Positions 9,531 to 19,737 are shown, counted from the first letter of the stretch. The stretch is DNA of 64,000 bases from Paenibacillus sp. BIC5C1 (GCF_032399705.1 NZ_CP135922.1:6324001-6388000); one strand, 5' to 3'. Made by a program: numbers and translations. Notes: a model not told the origin generated them from the letters alone.

Positions 9531-10580
9531 TTATGGATATACCGGCGTCATGTTCAGCCCGAGGTTCTCCTCCCATCCCATCATCAGGTTCATATTTTGA
9601 ATGGCTTGCCCGGATGCACCTTTTACCAGGTTGTCGATGACCGAAATAATCGTCAAACGACCTGTACGAGGATCAGCCGCAAATCCGATATCACAATAGT
9701 TCGATCCGTACACTTCCTTCGTTGAAGGCCAGATCCCCGGCTCACGTACACGCACGAACGGACGATTCTCATAATATTTACGGTACAGATCAACGATTTC
9801 ACGGTCGCTGTGCTCACCAGTTAAATTGGCATACATCGTACTCATAATTCCACGCGTCATCGGCACCAGTTGAGTTGTGAACGTTACTGTTACCGGAGTT
9901 CCAGTGATATTCCCCAACACTTGCTCAATTTCGGGAATATGCTGATGTTTGTTCAGTTTATATGCTTTGAAATTCTCATTCATTTCTGCATAATGATTCG
10001 TCAGACTTGTTCCCCGTCCCGCACCCGATACGCCGGATTTGGCATCAATGATGATACTGGAAGGATCAATCCATCCCGCTTCAACAGCTGGAATTAATCC
10101 GAGTAACGTAGCCGTTGGGTAGCAGCCTGGGTTTGAAATAAAGTTCTTGCCTTTCACTTCGTCGCCATACACCTCTGCCATGCCGTATACCGCCTGTTCC
10201 AGCAATGAAGCAGATGGTGCCGGATGTTTATACCACTCTTCATAAACCGTTCCATCCTTGAGTCTGAAATCTCCAGACAGATCAATGACCTTAAGACCTG
10301 CTTCAAGCAGGCTCGGAACGAGCTTCGCGCTTACACCAGACGGGGTTGCTGTGAACACCAGATCTGCACGACTTGCGATCTCAGCCGGGTCTACGCCGTC
10401 GAGTGGCCTCTGAATCACGTCCGTCAAATGCGGGAATCCATCTGCGATGGACTCACCACTGCTGGATGAAGAGATTACCGAAGTAATTTCAACCTGCGGA
10501 TGGTTCTGGAAAAAACGAATCAGCTCCACCCCGCCGTAGCCGGTGGAACCGACGATTGCCACTTTTAATTTGTTATTCAC
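9531..10580 (-). CDS. argC: N-acetyl-gamma-glutamyl-phosphate reductase
   Basis: NADPH-dependent reduction of acetylglutamyl phosphate to the semialdehyde. The 349-residue protein has the nucleotide-binding GSTGYGGVEL at the N-terminus and the catalytic cysteine in SNPGCYPTA near residue 150. I chose GTG at 10580 (NNKLKVAIVGS), which has GGGGGAGC four bases upstream. It is the first gene of the arg cluster; a sigma-A-like promoter lies about 100 bases upstream. Confidence 0.94.
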   Translation of the reverse strand: MNNKLKVAIVGSTGYGGVELIRFFQNHPQVEITSVISSSSSGESIADGFPHLTDVIQRPLDGVDPAEIASRADLVFTATPSGVSAKLVPSLLEAGLKVIDLSGDFRLKDGTVYEEWYKHPAPSASLLEQAVYGMAEVYGDEVKGKNFISNPGCYPTATLLGLIPAVEAGWIDPSSIIIDAKSGVSGAGRGTSLTNHYAEMNENFKAYKLNKHQHIPEIEQVLGNITGTPVTVTFTTQLVPMTRGIMSTMYANLTGEHSDREIVDLYRKYYENRPFVRVREPGIWPSTKEVYGSNYCDIGFAADPRTGRLTIISVIDNLVKGASGQAIQNMNLMMGWEENLGLNMTPVYP

Positions 10581-10683
10581 TCTCGCTCCCCCAATCTTTT
10601 CGTATGCGCTACTTATACTGTTCTCTTGCTCCCAATGAGCTTTCATACAGCAATGCCGTCGCTTCTATGCATATTTGTGTATT

Positions 10684-10712
10684 ATTATACGACTCTAGTT
10701 ATATAAATACAA
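10684..10712 (-). promoter_or_regulatory. Putative argC promoter
   Basis: Minus-strand -10 TATAAT (10684-10689) and -35 TTGTAT (10707-10712), 17 bases apart, about 100 bases before argC. The stretch TGCATATTTGTGTATTA (10668-10684) just downstream is AT-rich with partial dyad symmetry and could be an ARG box for an ArgR/AhrC repressor, but the match is weak. The rest of 10581-10910 shows nothing else clear. Confidence 0.5.
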
Positions 10713-10910
10713 CACTCTATCATCAATTTTACATGGATTCTCATCGCTTCCGAACATATCTTTCCAACATCTGCGGACGAACCCGTATACTTCTGCTAAA
10801 ATACGTATTATAGGAAACATTACAACCAGGGTCTATTTCATAATCAATCTACACGTTGAAGGGTTTATGAATGGATTCATGATGGTCATTATGAGACATG
10901 GGGGACTACA

Positions 10911-12359
10911 GTGCATATCGAATCCATTTTACTTGTTGTACTCCTGGGCCTGAATATTATTTTCGCAGCAGCGGTCGTTTTCTTCGAACGAAAGGATGCC
11001 AGTGCATCCTGGGCTTGGCTGCTCGTCTTGAACTTTATTCCGGTGTTCGGGTTTGTACTCTACTTATTAACAGGGCAAAACCTGACGCGCTACCGACTTT
11101 TCCAGTGGAAAGAGCGCAAGAAGCTCGGACTTGAAGAACGTATTGCTGCCCAGCTTGCACAGCTGCAAGACAATAGAACACCTTTCCGTAATCAAGCGAC
11201 AGAGAGTAGTCAGGACATGATTTATATGAACCTGAAGCAAAACGATGCTCTATTGACCGAAGACAATGCGGTCGAGATTATTACCGACGGAACAGACAAA
11301 TTTCAGCGGTTGCTCGATGATATCGAGGCAGCGAAAGATCATGTTCATGTGCAATACTACATTTATAGAGGCGACCGACTCGGCAAAAGAATCCGGGATG
11401 CACTTATTCGTAAAGCACGCGAAGGTGTCAAAGTTCGTCTGCTGTATGACGCGCTGGGATCACGGCGGGTATCCAAACGCTTTTTCAAAGAATTGCGCGA
11501 AGCAGGCGGTTTGGTTGAGGTCTTTTTCCCATCCAAATTCAGTCTGATCAACCTGCGTATGAACTACCGAAATCACCGTAAAATCGTCATCATTGATGGC
11601 AACCTTGGATATACAGGCGGGTTTAATGTAGGGGATGAATATCTCGGCTTGAATTCGAAGTTCGGTTACTGGCGCGATACTCATTTGCGTATTCAGGGTA
11701 ATGCTGTTCATGCTCTTCAGACCCGTTTTCTTCTCGATTGGAATGAAGCGTCCAAGCAGCACGATACCCCATATGTTCCGGCACATTTCCCGCATATTGA
11801 GGGCACAGGAACAACTGCCATGCAGATTGTATCCAGCGGACCGGATGCAGAGACAGAGCATATCAAGAACAGTTATCTGAAAATGATTAATGGAGCCAAA
11901 CATTCGATTCTGATTCAGACGCCTTACTTTATTCCAGATGCCAGTGTATTCGAAGCCATTCGTCTTGCGTGCCTGTCAGGAATTGATGTTCGCATTATGA
12001 TTCCAAATAAGCCGGATCACGCCTTTGTATATTGGGCTACGCTATCTTATATCGGTGAGTTGTTAAAGGTGGGAGCAACCGTGTTTATCTACGATAACGG
12101 CTTTATTCATGCCAAAACGCTCATTATCGACAGTATGGTCGCATCTGTGGGAACCGCTAATATTGATTACCGCAGCTTCCGATTGAACTTTGAGGTCAAT
12201 GCATTTATGTATGATGAGGCGATTGCGACTACTCTTGTACAGACGTTTGAGCATGATCTTCTTGTATCCCGTGAGATGACGCTGGAGGAATACAATAAAC
12301 GCAGTGTGAAAATCCGCTTCAAAGAAGCGATTTCTCGTCTGCTGTCTCCGATTCTGTAA
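10911..12359 (+). CDS. cls: Cardiolipin synthase (phospholipase D family)
   Basis: Membrane enzyme that condenses phosphatidylglycerol to cardiolipin. The 482-residue protein has two N-terminal membrane segments (residues about 4-24 and 33-53), then two PLD catalytic motifs: HRKIVIIDG with His near 222 and HAKTLIIDS with His near 400, each followed by the GG/N pattern (YTGGFNVGDEY, VGTANIDYRSF). The GTG start at 10911 follows GGGGGAC. It is monocistronic and convergent with the YitT-type gene. Which paralogue (ClsA or another) cannot be told. Confidence 0.92.
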   Translation: MHIESILLVVLLGLNIIFAAAVVFFERKDASASWAWLLVLNFIPVFGFVLYLLTGQNLTRYRLFQWKERKKLGLEERIAAQLAQLQDNRTPFRNQATESSQDMIYMNLKQNDALLTEDNAVEIITDGTDKFQRLLDDIEAAKDHVHVQYYIYRGDRLGKRIRDALIRKAREGVKVRLLYDALGSRRVSKRFFKELREAGGLVEVFFPSKFSLINLRMNYRNHRKIVIIDGNLGYTGGFNVGDEYLGLNSKFGYWRDTHLRIQGNAVHALQTRFLLDWNEASKQHDTPYVPAHFPHIEGTGTTAMQIVSSGPDAETEHIKNSYLKMINGAKHSILIQTPYFIPDASVFEAIRLACLSGIDVRIMIPNKPDHAFVYWATLSYIGELLKVGATVFIYDNGFIHAKTLIIDSMVASVGTANIDYRSFRLNFEVNAFMYDEAIATTLVQTFEHDLLVSREMTLEEYNKRSVKIRFKEAISRLLSPIL

Positions 12360-12420
12360 ATACAGTAGTTATAGCAGATACAGTAAGTAGTACAGTGATT
12401 TTCGTTCCAAAAGACAAAAC

Positions 12421-12475
12421 AAAAAGCAGGTGCTTCCTTTCCAGCTATGTCTGGTGGAGGAGTACCTGCTTTTTT
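12421..12475. terminator. Terminator between cls and the YitT-type gene
   Basis: AAAAAGCAGGT (12421-12431) pairs with ACCTGCTTTTT (12464-12474), with a 32-base loop containing further pairing. Poly-A and poly-T sides suit both convergent genes. Confidence 0.85.
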
Positions 12476-12587
12476 AGATTATATATTTACTTTCTTATAA
12501 GTTAAACGAATGACCACTACACCGCTCTCCGTTATCATGTGGAAATGAATGTTAAGTTCATTGTTAGAGTGTCCTACTCGCTTTAAC

Positions 12588-13493
12588 TTATAATTCCCCA
12601 CGCTTAAAGCCTTCGCCCAGTACTTCATGCGCATTGCTAATAATGACAAAAGCCCCCGGGTCGACGGACCGGATCAACGCTTTCAGTCTAGGCACCTCAT
12701 TCTGTCCGACGACGACCATCAGTACAGTTCGCTGATCGTCGGTGTAACCACCTTTTGCCTCCAGCTTCGTCAGTCCGCGATCCAGATCGTCCAGAATCAC
12801 CTTCGTAATTGGTTCGGTCTGGTTGGAAATAATATAAGCAACCTTCGAGTTACCAAGCCCCATCTCGACGGCATCAATGACTTTACCGGTAACGTATAAC
12901 CCGATCAGAGCAAAGAGTGACTGTTCCAATGACAATACAAAGGCAGCCATAATAATGACCGTAGCATCCATCATCACAACGCAAAGAGAGTAACTTAGTC
13001 CACTATATTTTTGTACGATCCTGGCCAGAATGCTCATGCCCCCTGTTGAACCTCTACCCCGGTATACGATCCCAATCCCGAGACCCACCCCAATTCCTCC
13101 ATAGAGTGAACCAAGCAACGGATTTGTTGTTGGAACGGTCCAGTCTTTCGTGAGGTATACAAACAGTGGCAGTACAATGCTGCCGAGAACAGAACGTATG
13201 CCATACTGCTTGCCAATCAGGAGAAAACCCGCAATCAGAAGCGGAATATTAATAGCCCACTGGGTATATGCCGGCTCAAGTCCCAGCCAATGTTTCCCCA
13301 ATATCGATAACCCAGATACCCCACCTGAAGCAATCTGATTCGGAAGTAAAAATAAATTAAAGGCCATGGCAATCAAAAACGAACCTAAAATAATGGATAC
13401 GGTATCTACAACGTTTCTCCATGGGCCGTTCAGGGGAATGAGCGTGGTTAGCCTCTTCTTGCGGTTATTGTGTAACTGCTGTTGCTGTTGCAT
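12588..13493 (-). CDS. YitT family membrane protein (DUF161 + DUF2179)
   Basis: 301-residue integral membrane protein of unknown function. A polar, glutamine-rich N-terminus (MQQQQQLHNNRKKR) is followed by five or six hydrophobic segments between residues about 30 and 205 (for example GSFLIAMAFNLFLLPN, INIPLLIAGFLLI, VVMMDATVIIMAAFVL), then a soluble C-terminal DUF2179 domain with DDQRTVLMVVVGQNEVPRL. The ATG at 13493 lies 11 bases after AAGGAG. A strong terminator-like hairpin ends only about 35 bases upstream of the start. No transport substrate is assigned to this family. Confidence 0.85.
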   Translation of the reverse strand: MQQQQQLHNNRKKRLTTLIPLNGPWRNVVDTVSIILGSFLIAMAFNLFLLPNQIASGGVSGLSILGKHWLGLEPAYTQWAINIPLLIAGFLLIGKQYGIRSVLGSIVLPLFVYLTKDWTVPTTNPLLGSLYGGIGVGLGIGIVYRGRGSTGGMSILARIVQKYSGLSYSLCVVMMDATVIIMAAFVLSLEQSLFALIGLYVTGKVIDAVEMGLGNSKVAYIISNQTEPITKVILDDLDRGLTKLEAKGGYTDDQRTVLMVVVGQNEVPRLKALIRSVDPGAFVIISNAHEVLGEGFKRGEL

Positions 13494-13527
13494 GTCATCT
13501 TGCTCTCCTTTTTTTGTATATATGCTC

Positions 13528-13589
13528 AAAAAAAAGCCCCTGTATACACCCAGCATACGCCTACACGTATCGGGTCTATACAGGAACTT
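13528..13589 (-). terminator. Large terminator hairpin after prfB, in the YitT-type leader
   Basis: Read on the minus strand, CCTGTATAGACCC pairs with GGGTGTATACAGG (one mismatch) and an inner ATACG/CGTAT, followed by eight T. It ends prfB transcripts, yet its T-run stops about 35 bases before the next start codon. Confidence 0.8.
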
Positions 13590-13593
13590 TTGA

Positions 13594-14707
13594 TTAATCG
13601 GTATCTACTTTAATCTGGCTGCGCAAATAACCATCGATGAATCCATCGAGGTCGCCATCCATTACTGCTCCTGTGTTTCCAGTCTCCACGCTCGTACGGT
13701 GATCCTTTACCATACTATAGGGATGGAACACATAGGACCGAATCTGGCTACCCCACGCAATATCCGACTGTTCTCCTCGGATTTCGTCCAGCTGTTGTTT
13801 TTGTTCTTCAATTTTACGTTCATACAATTTGGAACGAAGCATCGTCATCGCTCGCTCACGGTTCTTAATCTGTGACCGTTCATTCTGACAAGTTACAACT
13901 ACACCTGTTGGTAAGTGAGTAATCCGTACAGCTGAGTCGGTGGTATTGATATGCTGTCCACCCGCGCCGCTCGCACGGTACGTATCGATCTTGAGATCTT
14001 CTGTTCGAATATCCAATTCAATCGTGTCATCAATCTCAGGAACCACATCACAGGATACGAAGGAAGTATGCCTGCGTCCGGAGGAGTCAAATGGTGAGAT
14101 CCGCACCAATCGGTGGACACCCTTTTCGGCTTTCAGATACCCATAAGCATTGTGCCCCTTGATGGATAGCGTGACACTCTTGATCCCTGCTTCATCTCCT
14201 GCCAGATAATCCAATACCTCAACCTTGAAGCCACGCTTCTCGGCCCAGCGTGTATACATCCGCATCAGCATCTGTCCCCAGTCCTGTGACTCGGTACCGC
14301 CAGCACCTGGGTGAAGCTCAAGAATGGCATTCATCTTGTCATACGGCTGATTCAGGAGAAGCTGTAGCTCAAACTCTTCTACCTTGCTCACAATGGCTGT
14401 CACGCTGTTACCGATCTCCACAGCCAGATCATCATCGCCTTCTTCGTCAGCCAGTTCTGCCATCATGACCGCATCATCATAATCCTGCTGCAGCTTGGTA
14501 TATTGGTCCACAGATCCCTTCACCGCATTGAGCTCGGCGATTAAGGATTGTGCCTTATCATTATCATCCCAGAAATCCGGGGCGGACATCTTCACTTCGA
14601 AGTTCTCAATCATCTCTTGCTTAAGATCTAAGTCAAAGAGACCCCCTAAGATTTGTTAGTTTCTTGCCTATTTCACGCAGGTCCTGCTTCACGCTTGGAT
14701 CGATCAT
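13594..14707 (-). CDS. prfB: Peptide chain release factor 2, programmed +1 frameshift
   Basis: Recognises UGA and UAA and releases the finished peptide. A 24-codon first frame ([10 protein letters not shown]...) starts at the ATG at 14707 and ends at CTT-TGA (TGA at 14633-14635). The +1 shift on CTTTGAC, helped by the internal AGGGGG element just upstream, joins it to the main frame (346 residues, total about 370). The main frame has [13 protein letters not shown] and the catalytic GGQ in [14 protein letters not shown]. This is the classical RF2 autoregulatory frameshift: low RF2 lets ribosomes pause at UGA and shift. Confidence 0.96.
14633..14650 (-). promoter_or_regulatory. prfB programmed frameshift site
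   Basis: The mRNA reads AGGGGGTCTCTTTGAC: a Shine-Dalgarno-like AGGGGG three bases before CTT, then the in-frame UGA. This is the conserved RF2 +1 slippery site. Confidence 0.95.
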
Positions 14708-14959
14708 GTGCAATTCCTCTTTTCATTAAGATAAGCTCCCCGCATCCAGGGTATTCCTCCAGATCAAGTATCCGATGCTTCACCTTGGAGTCTAGGTTAC
14801 CTTTATGTCGGCAATCCTCTTCTCCATGATCTTGGTCACATAGTTATAACTATGCACCAATTACAGGTTATGCATCCTTCATTTGATCATTTGAAATACC
14901 CGGCTGCAAGGAGCCGTTCATGTCATTCTATTTAAGTTGAGCCAGCATTCGTTACACCT

Positions 14960-15145
14960 TACCACTCCGATGACAGAACAACCTTCCGATCGCTGTTATC
15001 CCCAGATTTTTTGATTTCCTTTTTCAAAGGTGAAAATCCGGGGATAAAGGCGAAGCGTATGCTTCCGATGTAGCTTTCTTTCAGAAAGCTTTTAGCTCCG
15101 CTTCTCCAGCTTATTTCTGTCCTCTACGTTCTCGTGTAAATGTAT
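14960..15145. repeat. Intergenic hairpin repeat, copy C (secA-prfB gap)
   Basis: It lies in the 469-base gap between prfB and secA. Stem TTATCCCCAGATTTT (14996-15010) / AAAATCCGGGGATAA (15033-15047) has one mismatch. A second hairpin AGCTTTCT-TTC-AGAAAGCT (15072-15090) follows. The ends GATGACAGAACAACC and TTATTTCTGTCCTCTACGTT match copy A. Nothing else is evident in 14708-14959. Confidence 0.88.
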
Positions 15146-15176
15146 AGTTCAACTTATACATAAGAGAATCCTTTAA

Positions 15177-17681
15177 CTACTCTTGACCGTGGCAATGTTT
15201 AAACTTTTTGCCGCTGCCACATGGACAAGCATCGTTGCGTCCGATTTGGTCAGACACTTTTACCGGACGTTTCTCTGTAGGTTCGCCGCTTGTCGAGATC
15301 TGGCTTTCGTCAACAACCGCTTGACGCTCCTGATTGCTCTCGATTTGTGCTCTCATCACATAAGTTGCCACTTCTTCCTGAATCGAAGCGATCATCTGAT
15401 GGAACATTTCGAAGCCTTCAAACTGGTACTCACGCAGTGGATCTGTACCGCCGTAGGCACGAAGGTGGATACCTTGACGCAATTGATCCATCGCATCAAT
15501 ATGATCCATCCATTTGCTATCTACTGCGCGAAGCACAACCACTTTCTCGAACTCACGAACCATCTCTTCACCGATTCGCTCTTCTCGTGCATTGTACTTG
15601 TTCTGTACTTTCTCAAACAGGTAGTCGATAATCTCTTCTGCTTCTTTGCCCCACAGATCATCTTTCGTTACTGAGCCTTCATCCAGCAATTTGCTGTTCA
15701 TGTAGTCTGCAACTTCCTGCAGTTCCCAGTTTTCCGGAATGTCATCACTGCAATGAGCTTCAACGATACGTTCAATGGAAGGCTTGATCATATCCATAAC
15801 AATCTGTTTGATATTCTCGGACTCAAGCACCTCTCGGCGCTGTTTATATATAATTTCACGTTGTTGGTTCATGACATCATCATATTGGAGAACGACTTTA
15901 CGTACGTCAAAGTTATTACCTTCAACCCGTTTTTGTGCCGACTCTACCGCACGGGTAATCATCCGGCTCTCAATCGGTTGGTCTTCTTCAAAACCTAGAC
16001 GCTCCATCATGTTCAATACATTGTCTGCACCGAAACGTCTCATCAGTTCATCACCAAGTGAAAGGTAGAACTGTGTAGAACCCGGGTCACCCTGACGTCC
16101 TGCACGTCCACGCAGTTGGTTATCAATCCGGCGAGATTCGTGACGCTCTGTACCGATGATATGAAGGCCGCCCACTTCAGCTACACCTTCGCCCAGGATA
16201 ATATCCGTACCCCGTCCAGCCATGTTGGTTGCAATCGTTACTGCACCCGCTTGTCCAGCTCCTGTGATGATCTCCGCTTCTTCAGCGTGATATTTGGCGT
16301 TCAATACCTGGTGACGTACACCACGGCGTTTCAGCATATCGGAAATACGCTCGGAGTTTTCGATGGAAACTGTACCCACCAGAACCGGCTGGTTCTTGCT
16401 GTGACGTGCCACGATTTCTTCCACAACCGCGTTGAACTTGCCATCGATGCTCTTGTACACCACATCAGCCATATCATCCCGTTTGTTCGGACGGTTGGTT
16501 GGAATTTGCAATACTTCGAGACCGTAGATTTTTTTGAATTCTTCTTCCTCGGTCTTCGCTGTACCCGTCATTCCCGCAAGCTTACGGTACATCCGGAAAT
16601 AGTTCTGGAATGTAATCGTAGCAAGTGTCATGCTCTCGTTCTGTACTTCAATGCCTTCTTTGGCTTCAATCGCTTGGTGCAATCCATCGCTATAACGACG
16701 TCCTGCCATCAAACGGCCTGTGAACTCATCGACGATCAGTACTTCTTCATCACTCACCACATAATCGACGTCACGACGCATGATTACGTTAGCTTTCAGT
16801 CCCTGTACGATGTGATGGTTAAGCGTAACATTGGCATGATCATACAAGTTTTCGATACCAAATGCTTTCTCAGCTTTCGCCACACCAGCTTCAGTCAAAG
16901 CTACGGATTTCACCTTGATGTCCACCGTAAAGTCTTCTTCTGGAACCAGACGTTTCACGAAACGGTCAGCTGCATAGTACAGATCCGTGGATTTCTGAGC
17001 TTGTCCGGAAATGATCAGAGGTGTACGCGCCTCATCGACCAGAATGGAGTCCACTTCATCAATGATACAGAAGAACAATGGACGTTGTACCATCTGCTCT
17101 TTGTACAACACCATGTTGTCACGCAAATAGTCAAAGCCAAATTCATTATTCGTTCCGTACGTAATATCACATGCATAAGCATGTTGTTTCAAAGCATGGT
17201 CCATACCGCTCAGGTTAACCCCTACGGTCATGCCCATGAATTCATAAATTTGTCCCATTTCCTGGCTATCCCGTTGAGCCAAATAATCATTGACCGTTAC
17301 CACGTGTACACCTTTGGACATCAATGCATTCAGGTATACCGGGAGTGTTCCTACCAGTGTCTTACCTTCACCCGTTTTCATCTCTGAAATCCGGCCTTCA
17401 TGAAGGGCAATGCCTCCGAGCATCTGTACGTCATAGTGACGTTTGCCCAGTACACGGCGAGATGCCTCACGTACGGTTGCAAAAGCCTCCGGAAGAAGTT
17501 CATCCGTGGTTTCACCCTTTTCAATGCGGGCACGGAATTCCTCCGTTTTGGATTTCAGTTGTTCATCAGACAGAGCCTGAAATTGTGGTTCCAGTTTATT
17601 GATCACATCGACTGTCTTCATCAGACGTTTAACATCACGTTCGTTCATGTCGCCGAAGATCTTTTTGACAAGTCCTAGCAT
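15177..17681 (-). CDS. secA: Preprotein translocase ATPase SecA
   Basis: Motor of the Sec export channel, cytoplasmic and at SecYEG. The 834-residue protein has Walker A in MKTGEGKT near residue 100, the DEVD box in [14 protein letters not shown] near 205, helicase motifs [10 protein letters not shown] and GRAGRQGD near 480-520, and the C-terminal zinc-binding SEC-C tail [17 protein letters not shown] chose ATG at 17681 ([11 protein letters not shown]), preceded by AAAGGGG; the frame stays open further upstream without a ribosome-binding site. It is the general export route for the surface proteins encoded further right. Confidence 0.96.
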   Translation of the reverse strand: MLGLVKKIFGDMNERDVKRLMKTVDVINKLEPQFQALSDEQLKSKTEEFRARIEKGETTDELLPEAFATVREASRRVLGKRHYDVQMLGGIALHEGRISEMKTGEGKTLVGTLPVYLNALMSKGVHVVTVNDYLAQRDSQEMGQIYEFMGMTVGVNLSGMDHALKQHAYACDITYGTNNEFGFDYLRDNMVLYKEQMVQRPLFFCIIDEVDSILVDEARTPLIISGQAQKSTDLYYAADRFVKRLVPEEDFTVDIKVKSVALTEAGVAKAEKAFGIENLYDHANVTLNHHIVQGLKANVIMRRDVDYVVSDEEVLIVDEFTGRLMAGRRYSDGLHQAIEAKEGIEVQNESMTLATITFQNYFRMYRKLAGMTGTAKTEEEEFKKIYGLEVLQIPTNRPNKRDDMADVVYKSIDGKFNAVVEEIVARHSKNQPVLVGTVSIENSERISDMLKRRGVRHQVLNAKYHAEEAEIITGAGQAGAVTIATNMAGRGTDIILGEGVAEVGGLHIIGTERHESRRIDNQLRGRAGRQGDPGSTQFYLSLGDELMRRFGADNVLNMMERLGFEEDQPIESRMITRAVESAQKRVEGNNFDVRKVVLQYDDVMNQQREIIYKQRREVLESENIKQIVMDMIKPSIERIVEAHCSDDIPENWELQEVADYMNSKLLDEGSVTKDDLWGKEAEEIIDYLFEKVQNKYNAREERIGEEMVREFEKVVVLRAVDSKWMDHIDAMDQLRQGIHLRAYGGTDPLREYQFEGFEMFHQMIASIQEEVATYVMRAQIESNQERQAVVDESQISTSGEPTEKRPVKVSDQIGRNDACPCGSGKKFKHCHGQE

Positions 17682-17838
17682 GGTATACCCCTTTCGTGCA
17701 AAACAGAATAGACCCCCTGCTGCCGCCGCGCGACACCATCGGATGGATATGTATCCACTTGCCCGGGGGTGACAAACGATATAAAAATAATATAAATGAA
17801 TCAACTCCAGGCTTGCCAAGGTTCCTCATGAAGCTGAT

Positions 17839-17884
17839 TCGGTATTCAACCGGATCCGGTTATTAGAAATAAGCCGAATACCGA
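17839..17884 (-). other. Stem-loop in the secA 5' leader
   Basis: TCGGTATTC (17839-17847) pairs with GAATACCGA (17876-17884). Directly inside is the 14-base perfect palindrome AACCGGATCCGGTT (17848-17861). It lies about 160 bases before the secA start, with no T-run; function unknown. Confidence 0.6.
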
Positions 17885-17923
17885 GCCTTATGAATCATGT
17901 TCATGGTGCTGTGCCTGTCATTG

Positions 17924-17951
17924 ATTATGATTAGCGATCATTCGTTGACAA
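17924..17951 (-). promoter_or_regulatory. Putative secA promoter
   Basis: Minus-strand -35 TTGTCA (17946-17951), 16-base spacer, -10 CATAAT (17924-17929). It predicts a leader of roughly 235 bases that contains the stem-loop at 17839-17884. Nothing gene-like is seen between here and the terminator at 18341. Confidence 0.5.
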
Positions 17952-18340
17952 TTCCTCATCAGGACAATGATTCTCTTGCATAAATTGTAACAGTTTGTAA
18001 GGGTCGCCGCAACACGCCACGGCACACTTCTTTGAACTTCTGAAGCCTCTCAGATGGAGTTTAAGTGCAAAAAATCATAGTCGTTAGCGGAAGCCCTTGA
18101 TTCTATCGTTTCATTTTCCAGTTAGATAAGGCATGTTAACGAATTTTGGTGGTAAATTTGGATGAAAATCTCAATATAGAGAAAAAGAATACACCTTTAA
18201 CGACTTCTCCGCAAGCACTGAAAATTTTGCTTTCACTTTGCACGGATTTGGCCTCATTCCTACTATCTATTAGACGCAGTAACATGGGAAATAGTTTCAC
18301 AATCTTGCTTCAGCGACTTTTTCCCAGCCCATCCACGCAC

Positions 18341-18379
18341 AAAAGAGCCCCATCCCGTAAAGGATGGAGGCTCTTTTTA
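18341..18379. terminator. Terminator downstream of hpf
   Basis: AAAGAGCC...ATCC / GGAT...GGCTCTTT stem with T-runs at both ends, 84 bases after the hpf stop. Confidence 0.85.
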
Positions 18380-18462
18380 GTTTAATCCAATACAGGAATC
18401 CAAAGCATCCCTGTCTTCATTCGTTATCATTAAGGAATCATTTTTCATTTCAATTCATTGAT

Positions 18463-19026
18463 TCAACCTTGTTCAATCAGACCGTATTTACCATCGTTCC
18501 GTTTGTACACAACGCTGACTTCTTCGTTCTCAATGTTGGAGAATACGAAGAAATTGTGGCCGACCATGTTCATTTGGAGGATAGCCTCTTCCACGTCCAT
18601 TGGTTTCAACATAAACCGTTTCGTCCGCACCACTTCTAGGTCATCATCTTCGGTCTCCGTATCCAGTTCAGCGGTAGCCACTGTACCTGTTGGGTCTTCA
18701 ACGAAGAGCGTTTTCAGGCTGCCTTCCTGACGGAACTTACGGTTAATTTTCGTTTTGTGTTTACGGATCTGACGTTCAAGCTTGTCCACCACGGAGTCAA
18801 TGGAAGCGTACATATCGTCACTCTCATCCTCGGCGCGGAGCACAATGCCTTTCAAAGGGATCGTCACCTCTACTGTATGCAAGCCTCTCGTCGTGCTCAG
18901 GGTAACAGCACCGTCAGAGTTAAGGGGTGCATCGAAATACTTCTCGAGTCTACTCAACTTTTTGTCGACATAATCCTTCAAAGCATCGGTAACCTCGATT
19001 TGTTGACCTCGAATACTTAAATTCAT
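18463..19026 (-). CDS. hpf: Long-form ribosome hibernation promoting factor
   Basis: Binds the 30S subunit and dimerises 70S ribosomes into inactive 100S particles in stationary phase. The 187-residue length is that of the long form: N-terminal S30AE domain (residues about 1-100, MNLSIRGQQIEVTDALKDYV) joined by an acidic linker (ELDTETEDDDLEVVR) to the C-terminal dimerisation domain (MLKPMDVEEAILQMNMVGHNFFVF). The ATG at 19026 has AGGAGGAG upstream. It has its own promoter at 19057-19086. Confidence 0.94.
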   Translation of the reverse strand: MNLSIRGQQIEVTDALKDYVDKKLSRLEKYFDAPLNSDGAVTLSTTRGLHTVEVTIPLKGIVLRAEDESDDMYASIDSVVDKLERQIRKHKTKINRKFRQEGSLKTLFVEDPTGTVATAELDTETEDDDLEVVRTKRFMLKPMDVEEAILQMNMVGHNFFVFSNIENEEVSVVYKRNDGKYGLIEQG

Positions 19027-19056
19027 AGGGCACTCCTCCTTTTCCTTTGCCACTTC

Positions 19057-19086
19057 ATTATAACACGAATGTAAGCGCCATGTAAA
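19057..19086 (-). promoter_or_regulatory. Putative hpf promoter
   Basis: Minus strand -35 TTTACA (19081-19086), 18-base spacer, -10 TATAAT (19057-19062), about 30 bases before the start codon. The remainder of 19087-19349 shows no gene. Confidence 0.6.
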
Positions 19087-19349
19087 AACTCCCGGTGACC
19101 GAATAATGACATCTGTTCAAGCCACATCAGCCAACATAGGCTTACCGCCATATTTCGCGATATTTCACCATTTTGAGGCATAATCGTTAATTAACATGGA
19201 TTGTCTTATTAGGCGCTTGATGATGTAATTAACCGTTTCCGAGCTCCTTCAATCTATTATGTAAAATGAATACAATCTATGTCTTGAATCTATCAAATTC
19301 ATATGAATAATGTTTTATGGCTGATTCTCAAATTTCGAATCTATTAAAA

Positions 19350-19380
19350 CAAAAAAAGACCCCGGAAAAACCGGAGTCTG
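19350..19380 (-). terminator. Terminator of the cold-shock gene
   Basis: On the minus strand AGACTCCGG-TTTTT-CCGGGGTCT (one mismatch), followed by seven T. Confidence 0.8.
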
Positions 19381-19443
19381 ATGCTAGCGTTAATTCAATT
19401 GGTAACCATCTAACCATATATGTAGGTCGGATTGTCCGGATGA

Positions 19444-19641
19444 TTATAATTTGATTACGTTAGCTGCTTGCGGTCCACGCGCGCCTTCGACGATGTCGAA
19501 TTCTACGGATTGACCTTCTTCCAAAGTTTTGAATCCTTCGGATTGAATTGCGGAGAAATGTACGAATACGTCGCCGCCGTCTTCAGTTTCAATGAAACCG
19601 TAACCTTTTTCTGCGTTGAACCATTTTACTTTACCTTGCAT
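19444..19641 (-). CDS. Cold-shock domain protein
   Basis: 65-residue single-domain OB-fold RNA chaperone. It has both RNA-binding motifs, KGYGFIE (RNP1) and VFVHFSAI (RNP2), and starts [15 protein letters not shown]. These proteins melt mRNA structure during cold shock or growth changes. Family members are too alike to name as CspA, B, C or D. An AAGGGAATG site precedes the ATG. It is monocistronic, with a sigma-A promoter about 70 bases upstream. Confidence 0.95.
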   Translation of the reverse strand: MQGKVKWFNAEKGYGFIETEDGGDVFVHFSAIQSEGFKTLEEGQSVEFDIVEGARGPQAANVIKL

Positions 19642-19707
19642 GCACTAACATTCCCTTCGTCATCAAATGAAGTGAGGTTGTGTCAAAGACCCTTGCCCAC
19701 AACTCAG

Positions 19708-19737
19708 ATGATATCACCTAATCTTATCCATTGTCAA
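19708..19737 (-). promoter_or_regulatory. Promoter of the cold-shock gene
   Basis: Minus strand -35 TTGACA (19732-19737), 18-base spacer, -10 TATCAT (19708-19713). It gives a leader of about 60 bases. 19738-19996 is AT-rich and holds nothing else I can identify. Confidence 0.65.

Noticed and set aside
10581..10910. T-box or arginine riboswitch ahead of argC
   Set aside because: No T-box sequence (TGGNACCGCG type) or specifier stem can be found; only a promoter and a weak ARG-box-like stretch.
16116..17387. 423-codon plus-strand frame opposite secA
   Set aside because: Antisense to conserved secA with shadow-type composition.
18146..18385. Possible 79-codon plus-strand gene before the hpf terminator
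   Set aside because: No ribosome-binding site, runs through the terminator stem, and has no recognisable features.
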